From NCBI GenBank assembly GCA_958417225.1, contig CATZCM010000008.1:1-49334 (forward strand): a stretch of DNA of 49,334 bases, in the 5' to 3' direction. Positions 26,423-34,283 of the stretch are shown in pieces. How positions within the stretch are numbered: position 1 is the first letter of the stretch; each line of letters starts with the position of its first letter. The DNA comes from an uncultured Eubacteriales bacterium (GTDB lineage Bacteria; Bacillota; Clostridia; Oscillospirales; Acutalibacteraceae). Position numbers and translations under genes: made by a program. Under the pieces are notes generated by a model that saw only the letters and a list, made by a program, of their open reading frames with translations, was not told the origin of the DNA and did not search any database.

Positions 26423-29400
26423 ATGATTAAATTAAAAAAACTAATAACAATTGCAGTTTTGGTATCAATGATACCGGGAACATTAGTGGCACAAGGTGAA
26501 GAAAATATCAAGGGATCAGAGGAACAAAAAGTGAGTACAACAGAAACAGGGCAAAGTGAAGCAAATTTGGCAGAGATGACTGAAACATCTGGACACGAAG
26601 TAGCTGAATCCTCCACAGATTTAGCTACTTCTAGAACAGGATTAGAGGAAGACAGCGCAAGGGAGACGATTGCTACGTCTGAACACAAAGGCACTGAATC
26701 CGCAGAGAATTCAGTACATCCAGAAAAAGAAATTGTAGGTGATGGGGAAAATGTAGACGTGCCTGTAATCCAAAAGGCGAAAAGTGCAAATGAAGACAGT
26801 GTAGGAGAGGTGACTGAAGAGTCTAATCATGAAAAAATAAAATCTGCAAATGATATGTTTGAACAAGGTGTGCAATGTGAGCGTAATTGGGAGTTCTGTA
26901 AGGCAATAGAGCTTTACAAGCAAGCAGCAAAGTTAGGAAATATAAATGCAATAAACAAATTAGTTGGGTTTTATGCATACGATGAAAAAAATTTTAAAGT
27001 AATGTGTGATTGGTGTAGAGTTGCGTCAGATTTACTTGAGGCTTATGAGGAGTATATGAAAGTAAGTAGCCGGTATGACGAAAAAATGCGTTCAACTCCG
27101 CTCACGGATCCGTACTGGTATCCGAGTTCGGATTCAGGCTCGGATTCAGACACGGATTCGCTTTCTGACGTGGAACCGGCATCGGCTACGGAACCGGATG
27201 TGAACTCGGTTTCAAAAGATGAATATGCTAGTTATGTGGAAGAGTGTAGTCATGCTGTTAATATGTTTAGATTTACTTTATGTGAAAAAGCTAGAGAGTT
27301 CGAATGGAAATCAGATGAGTGGGATAAAAATGCAGCCAATGTAGTGGAAATGTATAGTAGTGCTTTGAAAGACCAAAATACAGAAAGTGCGCATAAATAT
27401 TTAGACGATTTCAGCGAATGTTGCCAGAGGATGAAAAAAGAGGAGATAGAAAAAGTACTTAATTGGTGTGAAATTGCAGAAAAAACAGAAAGTGCGGATA
27501 CATTGTATAATTTAGCAGAAATCTATGAATGTGGTAAAAAATTAAAAGATGATTATATAAAAGTGTGTGAATGGTGTGATATAGCAGTTAAAGTTGAGCC
27601 TTATAAGGGATGTGCAAATGTGGCACATAAAGATGTTGTAGAAGAGTTATTAACTGATTACTATGAACGTGGTAAAGAGTTAAAAGAAATGGCTGATGAT
27701 GAAGACGCATCAGAGTTAGCTAAGAAAGTGGCAAAAGTGGTTGAGCTGCATGAAAAAGAAAAAGATCCTGAAAAAATGGAAGAATTAGTAAGGTTGTGCA
27801 ATGGTTATATTGTAACTTTGAAAAAAGAACGTTTTGGAAAAAGGTATGAAAAAGCGGCAAATGTAGGGAAAATGTATGAAAAAGCAATGGAAGATGAAAA
27901 TCCAAGAGCAATGTACAAATTAGCTTTTTATTATAAATATGGTAAAGGAGGAATACCAAAAAACTTGAATAGAGCGAGAGAGTTATTTCAGAAAGCAGCA
28001 GATTTAGGAGATCGAGATGCAATGTACGGATTAGCTTGTTGCTATATACGAGGAGAGGGAATACTTCAAGATTTAAATCAGGCGGAAATTTGGTTACAAC
28101 GTGCGGCAGAAAAAGGAAATGCATATGCAATGCATGTCTTAGCTCTATTTTGGGAATGGGGTATCGAAAGACAGGAAGATTTAGATAATGCGATATCTTG
28201 GTATGAAAGAGCAGGAAACTTCGGAGATGCAGATGCGATATATAGAAAAGGAAGAGTATTAAGAAGAGTGGGAGATGTGCGCTGGTATGATTATATTGTT
28301 AGAGCAGCAGAAAAAGGAAGTGCAGATGCGATAGCGGTAGTTTTATATAATCGTCCATGGAGCAATTTGAAAATGTATAGGCAAGCAGTGGAATTAGGAC
28401 ATCCAGAAGCAGTAAGACTTTATGTTGAGAGATTTGGTGGAGATATGAAAGAGGAGCTATATGAACAAGCAGCAGAAGATGGACATGTGAGTGCGATGGT
28501 AAAACTAGTTAAACTAGAAGTTAATCCAGATAAGTGGTTGAGTGAAGCGATAGATTTAGGATATGCGGGAGGGACCGATCCTTATACGAGGGAGTATTAT
28601 GTAGCTACCAAAGATATTATCTCAGGTGAAATGCTACGAGAGAGGGAAAAAGAATGCTATGAAATTAGTTGTAGCGGAGATAAATTATCGCTTTTAATGA
28701 GCGAGGTAGAAAGATTATATTTGGAAAAAGAAGTACAAAAAGGAAATTCATATGCAATGTTTGAATTAGGTTCTTTATATGAATCAGGTTATTTTTATAG
28801 ATTGGGTCATTGGGAATGTAAAGAGATTGGTAGATATGTAGATATATTTAAGGCGTTTAGGTTATATAAACAAGCAGCAGAAAATGGACATTTAGCTTCT
28901 ATGTTTAAGGTAAGCAAGTACTACTATAGAGGTGGGCAAGGAGTACGTAGGGATGCTGCAAAAGCAGAAGAGTGGTTAATGCTTTCGGCAGAAAGTGGAA
29001 GTGTAGAAGGAATGTATGAATACGCAGTATTTCTTGAAGAGGTTGACTTTCGTACAGAGGAAGCAATAAAGTGGTACAACAAAGTAGTTGAAGTTGATGA
29101 AAATAGACGCGCGGAGATAATTCGTAGATTAGGAATTTGTTATAAATTTGTACTTCCAAAAGACGGAGGGTTAAGGAATTCAATAAATTATCTAAACCGA
29201 GCAGTCGAATTGGGAGATACAGAGGCAATGAGACAATTAGGTATTTGCTATGAAAATGGTGAAGGAGTAGTTCAAAGTTTAAGCACGGCAGCAAATCTTT
29301 ATCAACGAGCAGCAGAATTAGGAAATACAAAAGCAATGGTTAATTTAGTCTCTTGCTATGAAAATGGAAATGGAGTGCCTCAAGACTTAAATACAGCAGT

Positions 29401-30010
29401 AAAATGGTTACGACAAGCAGTAGCTTTAGGTGATTCAGACGCAATGTTTAAATTAGCTTCTTGGTATGAACATGGTAAAGGAGGATTGCCTAAAAACTTA
29501 GAGGAAGTTGCATGCTTGTTAGGGCAAGCAGCCGGAAGTGGACATGTAAGAGCAAAGTATAAGTTGGGTTTAATGTATATAAATGGTGAAGGAGTAGACA
29601 AAAACTTAGCAATAGGGATAAGTTGGTTGAGACAAGCAGCAGCTGAAAAAAGTATTGAAGCACTGCGTGATTTATCTTCTTGTTATAAGAAAGGAGATAG
29701 GGTGCCACAAAACGATGCGATAGCAAGAAATTTATCAGAAAAAGCAGAAGCTTTAAGTAAATTGGATAAAATTTGCAAATCAGCTTATCGATATGCATAT
29801 GGTGTCGGAGTAAAGCAAGACTTAAATATAGCAGTAGGTTTATGTATAGTAGCAACTACAGAGTGTCCGGTAGAGAGAAGGGGTCATATGCAAGATGTTT
29901 TAGTTAGAGATCTTAATTGGTATTACAACAAAGCGGTAGATAAAGGAATCAGTTTAGATGGTAATGTATTGGATTTTATGGATACATATGAACAATATTT
30001 GTTAGATTAA
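26423..30010 (+). CDS. Large secreted Sel1-repeat protein
   Basis: 1195 residues. The signal peptide is MIKLKKLITIAVLVSMIPGT with cleavage near LVA. A Glu/Ser/Thr-rich low-complexity part follows (to about 150), then an acidic Ser-Asp tract (SSDSGSDSDTDSLSDVEP, near 233-250), coiled helical regions, and from about residue 470 onward many Sel1 repeats (for example AMYKLAFYYKYGKGGIPKNL, AMRQLGICYENGEGVVQSL). The solenoid is a protein-binding scaffold; no enzyme domain or anchor is visible. AAGGAG precedes the ATG, and a consensus promoter precedes that, so expression may be strong. It is distinct from the shorter Sel1 protein at 17257. Interaction with host proteins is an inference from export, the repeats and the neighbouring USP-like enzymes. 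Confidence 0.85.
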   Translation: MIKLKKLITIAVLVSMIPGTLVAQGEENIKGSEEQKVSTTETGQSEANLAEMTETSGHEVAESSTDLATSRTGLEEDSARETIATSEHKGTESAENSVHPEKEIVGDGENVDVPVIQKAKSANEDSVGEVTEESNHEKIKSANDMFEQGVQCERNWEFCKAIELYKQAAKLGNINAINKLVGFYAYDEKNFKVMCDWCRVASDLLEAYEEYMKVSSRYDEKMRSTPLTDPYWYPSSDSGSDSDTDSLSDVEPASATEPDVNSVSKDEYASYVEECSHAVNMFRFTLCEKAREFEWKSDEWDKNAANVVEMYSSALKDQNTESAHKYLDDFSECCQRMKKEEIEKVLNWCEIAEKTESADTLYNLAEIYECGKKLKDDYIKVCEWCDIAVKVEPYKGCANVAHKDVVEELLTDYYERGKELKEMADDEDASELAKKVAKVVELHEKEKDPEKMEELVRLCNGYIVTLKKERFGKRYEKAANVGKMYEKAMEDENPRAMYKLAFYYKYGKGGIPKNLNRARELFQKAADLGDRDAMYGLACCYIRGEGILQDLNQAEIWLQRAAEKGNAYAMHVLALFWEWGIERQEDLDNAISWYERAGNFGDADAIYRKGRVLRRVGDVRWYDYIVRAAEKGSADAIAVVLYNRPWSNLKMYRQAVELGHPEAVRLYVERFGGDMKEELYEQAAEDGHVSAMVKLVKLEVNPDKWLSEAIDLGYAGGTDPYTREYYVATKDIISGEMLREREKECYEISCSGDKLSLLMSEVERLYLEKEVQKGNSYAMFELGSLYESGYFYRLGHWECKEIGRYVDIFKAFRLYKQAAENGHLASMFKVSKYYYRGGQGVRRDAAKAEEWLMLSAESGSVEGMYEYAVFLEEVDFRTEEAIKWYNKVVEVDENRRAEIIRRLGICYKFVLPKDGGLRNSINYLNRAVELGDTEAMRQLGICYENGEGVVQSLSTAANLYQRAAELGNTKAMVNLVSCYENGNGVPQDLNTAVKWLRQAVALGDSDAMFKLASWYEHGKGGLPKNLEEVACLLGQAAGSGHVRAKYKLGLMYINGEGVDKNLAIGISWLRQAAAEKSIEALRDLSSCYKKGDRVPQNDAIARNLSEKAEALSKLDKICKSAYRYAYGVGVKQDLNIAVGLCIVATTECPVERRGHMQDVLVRDLNWYYNKAVDKGISLDGNVLDFMDTYEQYLLD

Positions 30011-30064
30011 TATATTTCATGATAACCAAGTCTATAAAAAGATATTTATATAAAATTTTTAACA

Positions 30065-30330
30065 CCCCTTAAAATGTGTGGGATTTAAGAGGGAATATGG
30101 ATTTTGCTCGATTTGCATATTTGTTTGGAGATGAAAGGTTGCTATAGGCTCGGTAGTAACTGCTAGTCGAAGGCAATATAGGTTATTGTGGGATGGAGTT
30201 TGAAGAAAGTTGGAGGCAAAACCTTGATATTATAAACGGAAACGGTATATAAGGTCAATTCAAAGGAGACGAGTTTCAATAAACTCAACGTAGGTCAATA
30301 TTGCCTGAACTTTGTATTTTTCTAAATAAA
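30065..30330 (+). ncRNA. Structured non-coding RNA, possibly raiA-type
   Basis: A 495-base gap between genes with no open frame but clear RNA character: locally GC-richer than its surroundings, a 5' hairpin (CCCCTTAAA/TTTAAGAGG, 30065-30093) and a strong terminator at the 3' side. The middle contains strings such as CTGCTAGTCGAAGGCAATAT, GGAGTTTGAAGAAAG and GGAGGCAAAACC that I recall as conserved in a large Clostridia RNA family, which I believe to be the raiA motif. No raiA gene is adjacent. It is not RNase P, tmRNA, 6S or SRP by their signature sequences. Ends are approximate. Confidence 0.5.
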
Positions 30331-30332
30331 CT

Positions 30333-30376
30333 AAGATAGGCTACCTAAATGATTGGTAGCCTATCTTTCGATTTTT
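30333..30376 (+). terminator. Terminator of the ncRNA
   Basis: A perfect 13-base stem AAGATAGGCTACC (30333-30345) and GGTAGCCTATCTT (30355-30367), followed by TCGATTTTT. Confidence 0.85.
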
Positions 30377-30504
30377 GAGTTGTTACTTTGTTACAGAATA
30401 TTTTTCCTGTTACAATACCACAGATAAGTGTGTTATGCTACTTTACTGTATGATATATTGTGATAGGATTTTGAATATAATTTGGTTTAATCACTAGTAA
30501 AGGA

Positions 30505-30732
30505 TTAGCTTTTGATATGCCATTCTCCATCAAAAATAAAAGTTGCCCCGTTTTCACCGAATGCTTGTTCGAGGGCGTGCTCTTTCTCCGGAGAAAATCC
30601 TTGTAGTAAGCACCAATCGTGAAAACCTTTTTTGTTTTTTGGGAAAAATTCCTCCATGCCACTTGTTTTGGGACTACCAATACCACCGGATACAGAGTCT
30701 AAATCGTCTAAACTAAGTTCTTTTTTATTCAC
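30505..30732 (-). CDS. Double-glycine leader peptide (RiPP/bacteriocin-like precursor)
   Basis: 75 residues. The start MNKKELSLDDLDSVSGG is a textbook double-glycine leader, cut after GG by peptidase-containing (C39) ABC exporters. The remaining 58 residues (begin IGSPKTSGMEEFF, end IFDGEWHIKS) contain one Cys and no obvious lanthionine pattern. Leaders of this type carry bacteriocins, modified peptides or secreted signals. GTG at 30732 is preferred because AAGGA lies 9 bases upstream of it; the in-frame ATG at 30741 directly abuts that ribosome site. No exporter, modification enzyme or immunity gene is adjacent, so it is an orphan in this window. Confidence 0.65.
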   Translation of the reverse strand: MNKKELSLDDLDSVSGGIGSPKTSGMEEFFPKNKKGFHDWCLLQGFSPEKEHALEQAFGENGATFIFDGEWHIKS

Positions 30733-30918
30733 GTTTATCATTCCTTTCTTTTAATCAAGATATAGGAGATATGCTGAAAAATTCACTTAAATTAGTTAAT
30801 ACATAAATTTTATTTAATGTATTTTTATTTTATCATAGTATTATTCGAAAATCAACCCTTAATTCAAAAAATATTATTTTAAAAATATGTATAAAATGAC
30901 GTAAAGCTTTTTTAGGGG

Positions 30919-30947
30919 TTGACAATACTGAAATAAAGGTGTATAAT
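30919..30947 (+). promoter_or_regulatory. Promoter of infC-rpmI-rplT
   Basis: TTGACA (30919-30924), 17 bases, TATAAT (30942-30947), perfect consensus, about 165 bases before infC. Confidence 0.9.
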
Positions 30948-30953
30948 AGATAT

Positions 30954-31112
30954 ACAAAATAAAGTAGAGCGGAAACGTTCTCACCTACGAGGTCTTGTCT
31001 AGCGTGGGTCAATACTTTTTTAGCTGTTTTTTTAATAGCTTTTGTATTGGCGCACAGGCAGACGTTATCTTGCCTGTGCTTTGTTTTGAAAAAATTTTTG
31101 GGGGTGCTTATT
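30954..31112 (+). promoter_or_regulatory. L20-type leader with attenuator hairpin
   Basis: A long untranslated leader in front of the infC operon, as in Firmicutes where ribosomal protein L20 triggers early termination. The hairpin GCACAGGCA (31052-31060) / TGCCTGTGC (31071-31079) followed by TTTGTTTT is the likely attenuator. Upstream sequences (AGCGGAAACGTTCTC...) could form the alternative fold. Family assignment is from position; the L20-binding site was not traced. Confidence 0.6.
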
Positions 31113-31631
31113 ATTAGCAACAAAGAACTACAACTCAACGAGGAAATCCGCGACAAAGAATTGCGGGTTGTAAGTGATAGCGGTGAACAACTCGGTATCA
31201 TGTCTTCTGTGAAGGCTTTAAAGCTGGCGGAAGAAAGAGGGCTTGACCTGGTAAAAATTGCTCCAAAGGCAAATCCGCCTGTGTGTAAGATAATTGATTA
31301 CGGAAAGTTTCGTTTTGAGCAGGCAAAGCGTGAAAAGGAAGCTAAAAAAAATCAACGCGTTACGGAAGTTAAGGAAATTCGGCTTTCGCTTAATATAGAT
31401 ACGCACGATTTAAATACAAAGCTGACTCATGCCAAAAAATTTATAAAAGCTGGAAATAAAATAAAAGTGTCTATCAGGTTTAGAGGACGAGAAATGGGTC
31501 ACCCTGAGATCGGGTATAATATCATGCAAAAATTCTCGGACGAATTGGTTGAAGTTGCTATCGTAGAAAAACCTGCGAAATTAGAGGGACGAAATATGTT
31601 AATGTTCCTTGCACCAAAACCTGAAAAGTAA
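31113..31631 (+). CDS. infC: Translation initiation factor IF-3 (AUU start)
   Basis: Binds the 30S subunit, prevents premature 50S joining and checks the start codon. With the start at ATT the protein is 172 residues, begins SNKELQLNEEIRDKELRVVS and fits the family length. It shows the N-domain (LGIMSSVKALKLAEERGLDL), the linker KREKEAKKNQ and the C-domain (KIKVSIRFRGREMGHPEIG). GGGGG (31100-31104) is 8 bases upstream of the ATT, whereas the in-frame GTG at 31104 overlaps this ribosome site. AUU starts on infC are known in E. coli and bacilli and let IF-3 limit its own synthesis. First gene of the operon. Confidence 0.93.
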   Translation: MSNKELQLNEEIRDKELRVVSDSGEQLGIMSSVKALKLAEERGLDLVKIAPKANPPVCKIIDYGKFRFEQAKREKEAKKNQRVTEVKEIRLSLNIDTHDLNTKLTHAKKFIKAGNKIKVSIRFRGREMGHPEIGYNIMQKFSDELVEVAIVEKPAKLEGRNMLMFLAPKPEK

Positions 31632-31655
31632 ACATAATAAAGGAGGATAAATATA

Positions 31656-31853
31656 ATGCCTAAAATTAAAACGCATAGTGGTGCTAAAAAGCGCTTTAAA
31701 TTATCTAAAAAGGGAAAAGTAATTCGTGCACACGCAAATAAAAGCCACATATTGAACAAGAAATCTACTAAACGCAAAAGAGGGCTGAGAAAGACAACTG
31801 TAGCTGACAAGACAAACGTAGCACAGATAAAGAGATTAATCCCATATAAATAA
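31656..31853 (+). CDS. rpmI: 50S ribosomal protein L35
   Basis: A 65-residue very basic protein beginning MPKIKTHSGAKKRFKLSKKG, the family signature, with HILNKKSTKRKRGLRK. Second gene of the operon, with an AGGAGG ribosome site, 24 bases after infC. Confidence 0.98.
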   Translation: MPKIKTHSGAKKRFKLSKKGKVIRAHANKSHILNKKSTKRKRGLRKTTVADKTNVAQIKRLIPYK

Positions 31854-31871
31854 AAACGGAGGTAATGTAAG

Positions 31872-32225
31872 ATGGCACGTGTAAAAGGAGCTTTAGCGAC
31901 TCGCAAGAGACGTAAGAAAATATTAAAACTTGCAAAAGGCTATTGGGGTGCAAAAAGCAAGCACTTTAAAATGGCTAAACAAGCTGTGATGAAATCAGGA
32001 AATTATGCATATATAGGTCGTAAATGTAGAAAACGTGATTTTAGAAGACTTTGGATCACACGTATTTCTGCAGCATGCAAGATGAATGATATGAATTATT
32101 CAACATTTATGAACGGACTTAAAAAATCTGGAGTTGCGTTGAATCGCAAGATGCTTTCTGAGATAGCTGTTTTTGATCCAGAGGGCTTTAAGAACTTAGT
32201 TGAAAAAGCCAAAGCTGCTTTATAA
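31872..32225 (+). CDS. rplT: 50S ribosomal protein L20
   Basis: 117 residues: MARVKGALATRKRRKKILKL, then the conserved GYWGAKSKHFKMAKQAVMKS and DFRRLWITRISAACK. It is needed early in 50S assembly and is the presumed feedback repressor of this operon through the leader. 18 bases after rpmI. Confidence 0.99.
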   Translation: MARVKGALATRKRRKKILKLAKGYWGAKSKHFKMAKQAVMKSGNYAYIGRKCRKRDFRRLWITRISAACKMNDMNYSTFMNGLKKSGVALNRKMLSEIAVFDPEGFKNLVEKAKAAL

Positions 32226-32231
32226 TAGTAG

Positions 32232-32276
32232 AGCAGGAATGCGCCACGGGATTATTCTCGGGCGCAAATTCTGTTT
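32232..32276 (+). terminator. Probable terminator of the infC operon
   Basis: GCGCC (32241-32245) and GGCGC (32261-32265) with partly paired flanks (AGCAGGAAT / AAATTCTGTTT). The T run is weak, and the methyltransferase gene starts 16 bases later, so some read-through is likely. Confidence 0.45.
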
Positions 32277-32291
32277 ATTGGAGATGAAGCC

Positions 32292-33074
32292 TTGTACGAG
32301 GAAATTTCAAGTAAAAATAACAAGTTTATTAAATATGTAAAAAAATTATATTCATCTACAAAATTTCGTTTGAGCGAAAATTGTTTTGTGGTGGAGGGTA
32401 GAAGACTATGTGAAGATGCAGCAAAAAGTGGTATTCAGATAGAAGCAATACTTCTAACTCATGATGTGATTTTGCACCAGGGTGAGTTGCAGACACTTTT
32501 AAATTTAAATGCTAGAAAAATTTTCATATCAAGTGAGGTTGTGAATTTTTTAGCGGATACAAAAACTTCTCAAGGTGTTTTTTGTGTAGCTAAGTTAAAA
32601 AAAAGTGATGAATCTGTAACATTTGACGTGAAAAAGGATATTTTGTTGGAACATATTCAAGATCCTGCTAACTTAGGTGCTATTTTGAGAACAGCAGAAG
32701 CATTTGGATTTGATAGAGTTTTCGTTACATCTGACTGTGTTGATACATACAATCCAAAAGTATTACGTGCTGCTATGGGTGCGGTATTTCGTGTAGATTT
32801 TGTAGTGGTGAAAGATATAAGTGAATTTATAAAAAATGTGCAACATAATGGCGTAAAGGTATATGCTGCGGTACCAGACAGATTAGCTGTCAGTGTAACA
32901 AAAATTGGCTTTGGGGCAAAAACTATTGTAGTGATAGGAAATGAGGGAAATGGCATTTCAAAAGATACGTTGAAGTTGTGCGATGAAAAAATTACATTGC
33001 AGATGCCGGGTCGTGCAGAATCGTTAAATGCGGCAATTGCAGCAGGAATAATTATGTGGGAGATGAAGAGGTGA
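32292..33074 (+). CDS. TrmH/SpoU-family RNA 2'-O-methyltransferase
   Basis: 260 residues. An N-terminal RNA-binding part (SSKNNKFIKYVKKLYSSTKF, FVVEGRRLCEDA) is followed by a SPOUT domain with the family motifs: LLEHIQDPANLGAILRTAEA, VIGNEGNGIS and MPGRAESLNAAIAAGI. These bind SAM through the knot and catalyse 2'-O-ribose methylation of rRNA or tRNA. The exact site (RlmB-like or YsgA-like) cannot be read from the sequence. The start is TTG with GGAG 9 bases upstream. In Firmicutes this gene often follows rplT. Confidence 0.9.
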   Translation: MYEEISSKNNKFIKYVKKLYSSTKFRLSENCFVVEGRRLCEDAAKSGIQIEAILLTHDVILHQGELQTLLNLNARKIFISSEVVNFLADTKTSQGVFCVAKLKKSDESVTFDVKKDILLEHIQDPANLGAILRTAEAFGFDRVFVTSDCVDTYNPKVLRAAMGAVFRVDFVVVKDISEFIKNVQHNGVKVYAAVPDRLAVSVTKIGFGAKTIVVIGNEGNGISKDTLKLCDEKITLQMPGRAESLNAAIAAGIIMWEMKR

Positions 33075-33143
33075 TTTTTGGTAAATGACCTGTGACTTTC
33101 GTTGTGAGTGGCATGAAGTTGATGACTGTGATGGGGGTTGAAT

Positions 33144-34262
33144 ATGATGGAAGAATTGTATTGGATTTGGTTAAGCGAATCGTTACATGCGGGAAGTAAA
33201 AAAGTTAAAGATATTTATAATTTGTATAAGAGTGCAAAGAATTTTTATGAGTTCGGTGTGAATGAGTGGAAATTGTTTGGAATTTTTACTGTAAAGGAAA
33301 TTAACCGTCTTTCTTCGTATAATATGGATGATGCTAAGAAAATTATTGATAGATGTAAGTTTTTAGGGATGGATATTATTACAATTCAGGATAGTAGGTA
33401 TCCCGAAAGACTTAGAAATATTGCTAATCCTCCGGCAGTTTTATACGTAAAGGGAAATTTACCTGCAGTAGATGAACATATTTGCATTGCTATGGTTGGG
33501 ACAAGGAGTGCAACTTCTTACGGTTCAAGCATGGCGTTCGATTTAGCGTTTAGCTTAGCAAAGTTGGGGGCAATAGTGGTAAGTGGTGGTGCTGTTGGAA
33601 TAGATACTGCTGCACATAAGGGTGTTCTTCAAGCATCTGGAGAGACAATTCTTGTCATGGGTTGTGGAATTAATCATAAGTATCTAATGGAAAATGTAGA
33701 GATGAGAAACCAAGTATCGAAACATGGTGCACTTGTGTCAGAGTATCCACCTGATTCGCCTGTGAGAGTGTATAATTTTCCATTTAGAAATAGGATTATT
33801 TCAGGGCTTTCAAATGGCGTTGTTGTGGTGGAGGCTGGCAGTAGAAGTGGTTCTCTTATCACTGCAGATCTAGCACTTGAACAAAATAGGGATTTATTTG
33901 CGGTTCCAGGAAATATTACAAGTGAATATTCTAAAGGTACCAATAATCTTTTAAAGAATTGTGCGAAACCAGTCACGTGTGCAATTGATATTATGGAGGA
34001 ATACTTGCCAGCGATTAGTAGAGAGGAAATGAATGATCTTGAAAAAGGCTTAGATGAAACAATTTCTCAGGATGAATTGGATAATTTGTCTGATATCGGG
34101 AAAAAGTTGTATAAGGCATTATCAAGATCACCAAAGCATATTGATGCCATAGCAGAGAAACTTGGGGTAGAAATGAGCGAACTGTTGGTGGGGATTACAG
34201 AACTTGAAATTGTTGGATTATTGAAGCAGTTTCCTGGGAGAATGTATGCGAAGATTCGGTGA
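33144..34262 (+). CDS. dprA: DNA-processing protein DprA (Smf)
   Basis: Loads RecA onto incoming single-stranded DNA in transformation. 372 residues: an N-terminal SAM-like helical domain, then the Rossmann-like core with VGTRSATSYGS, VSGGAVGIDTAAHKG, FPFRNRIISGLSNGVVVVEA and SGSLITADLALEQNRDLFAVPGN, and a C-terminal winged helix. The ATG at 33144 has GGGGG 6 bases upstream, so the TTG at 33138 is less likely. It precedes topA by 21 bases; the dprA-topA-trmFO order is common in Firmicutes. Presence alone does not show competence. Confidence 0.95.
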   Translation: MMEELYWIWLSESLHAGSKKVKDIYNLYKSAKNFYEFGVNEWKLFGIFTVKEINRLSSYNMDDAKKIIDRCKFLGMDIITIQDSRYPERLRNIANPPAVLYVKGNLPAVDEHICIAMVGTRSATSYGSSMAFDLAFSLAKLGAIVVSGGAVGIDTAAHKGVLQASGETILVMGCGINHKYLMENVEMRNQVSKHGALVSEYPPDSPVRVYNFPFRNRIISGLSNGVVVVEAGSRSGSLITADLALEQNRDLFAVPGNITSEYSKGTNNLLKNCAKPVTCAIDIMEEYLPAISREEMNDLEKGLDETISQDELDNLSDIGKKLYKALSRSPKHIDAIAEKLGVEMSELLVGITELEIVGLLKQFPGRMYAKIR

Positions 34263-34283
34263 ATAAAGGAAAGGGTTGTTATT

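Noticed and set aside
30438..30686. Alternative minus-strand frame over the double-glycine peptide gene
   Set aside because: The other frame has a leader signature and a ribosome site; this one has neither.
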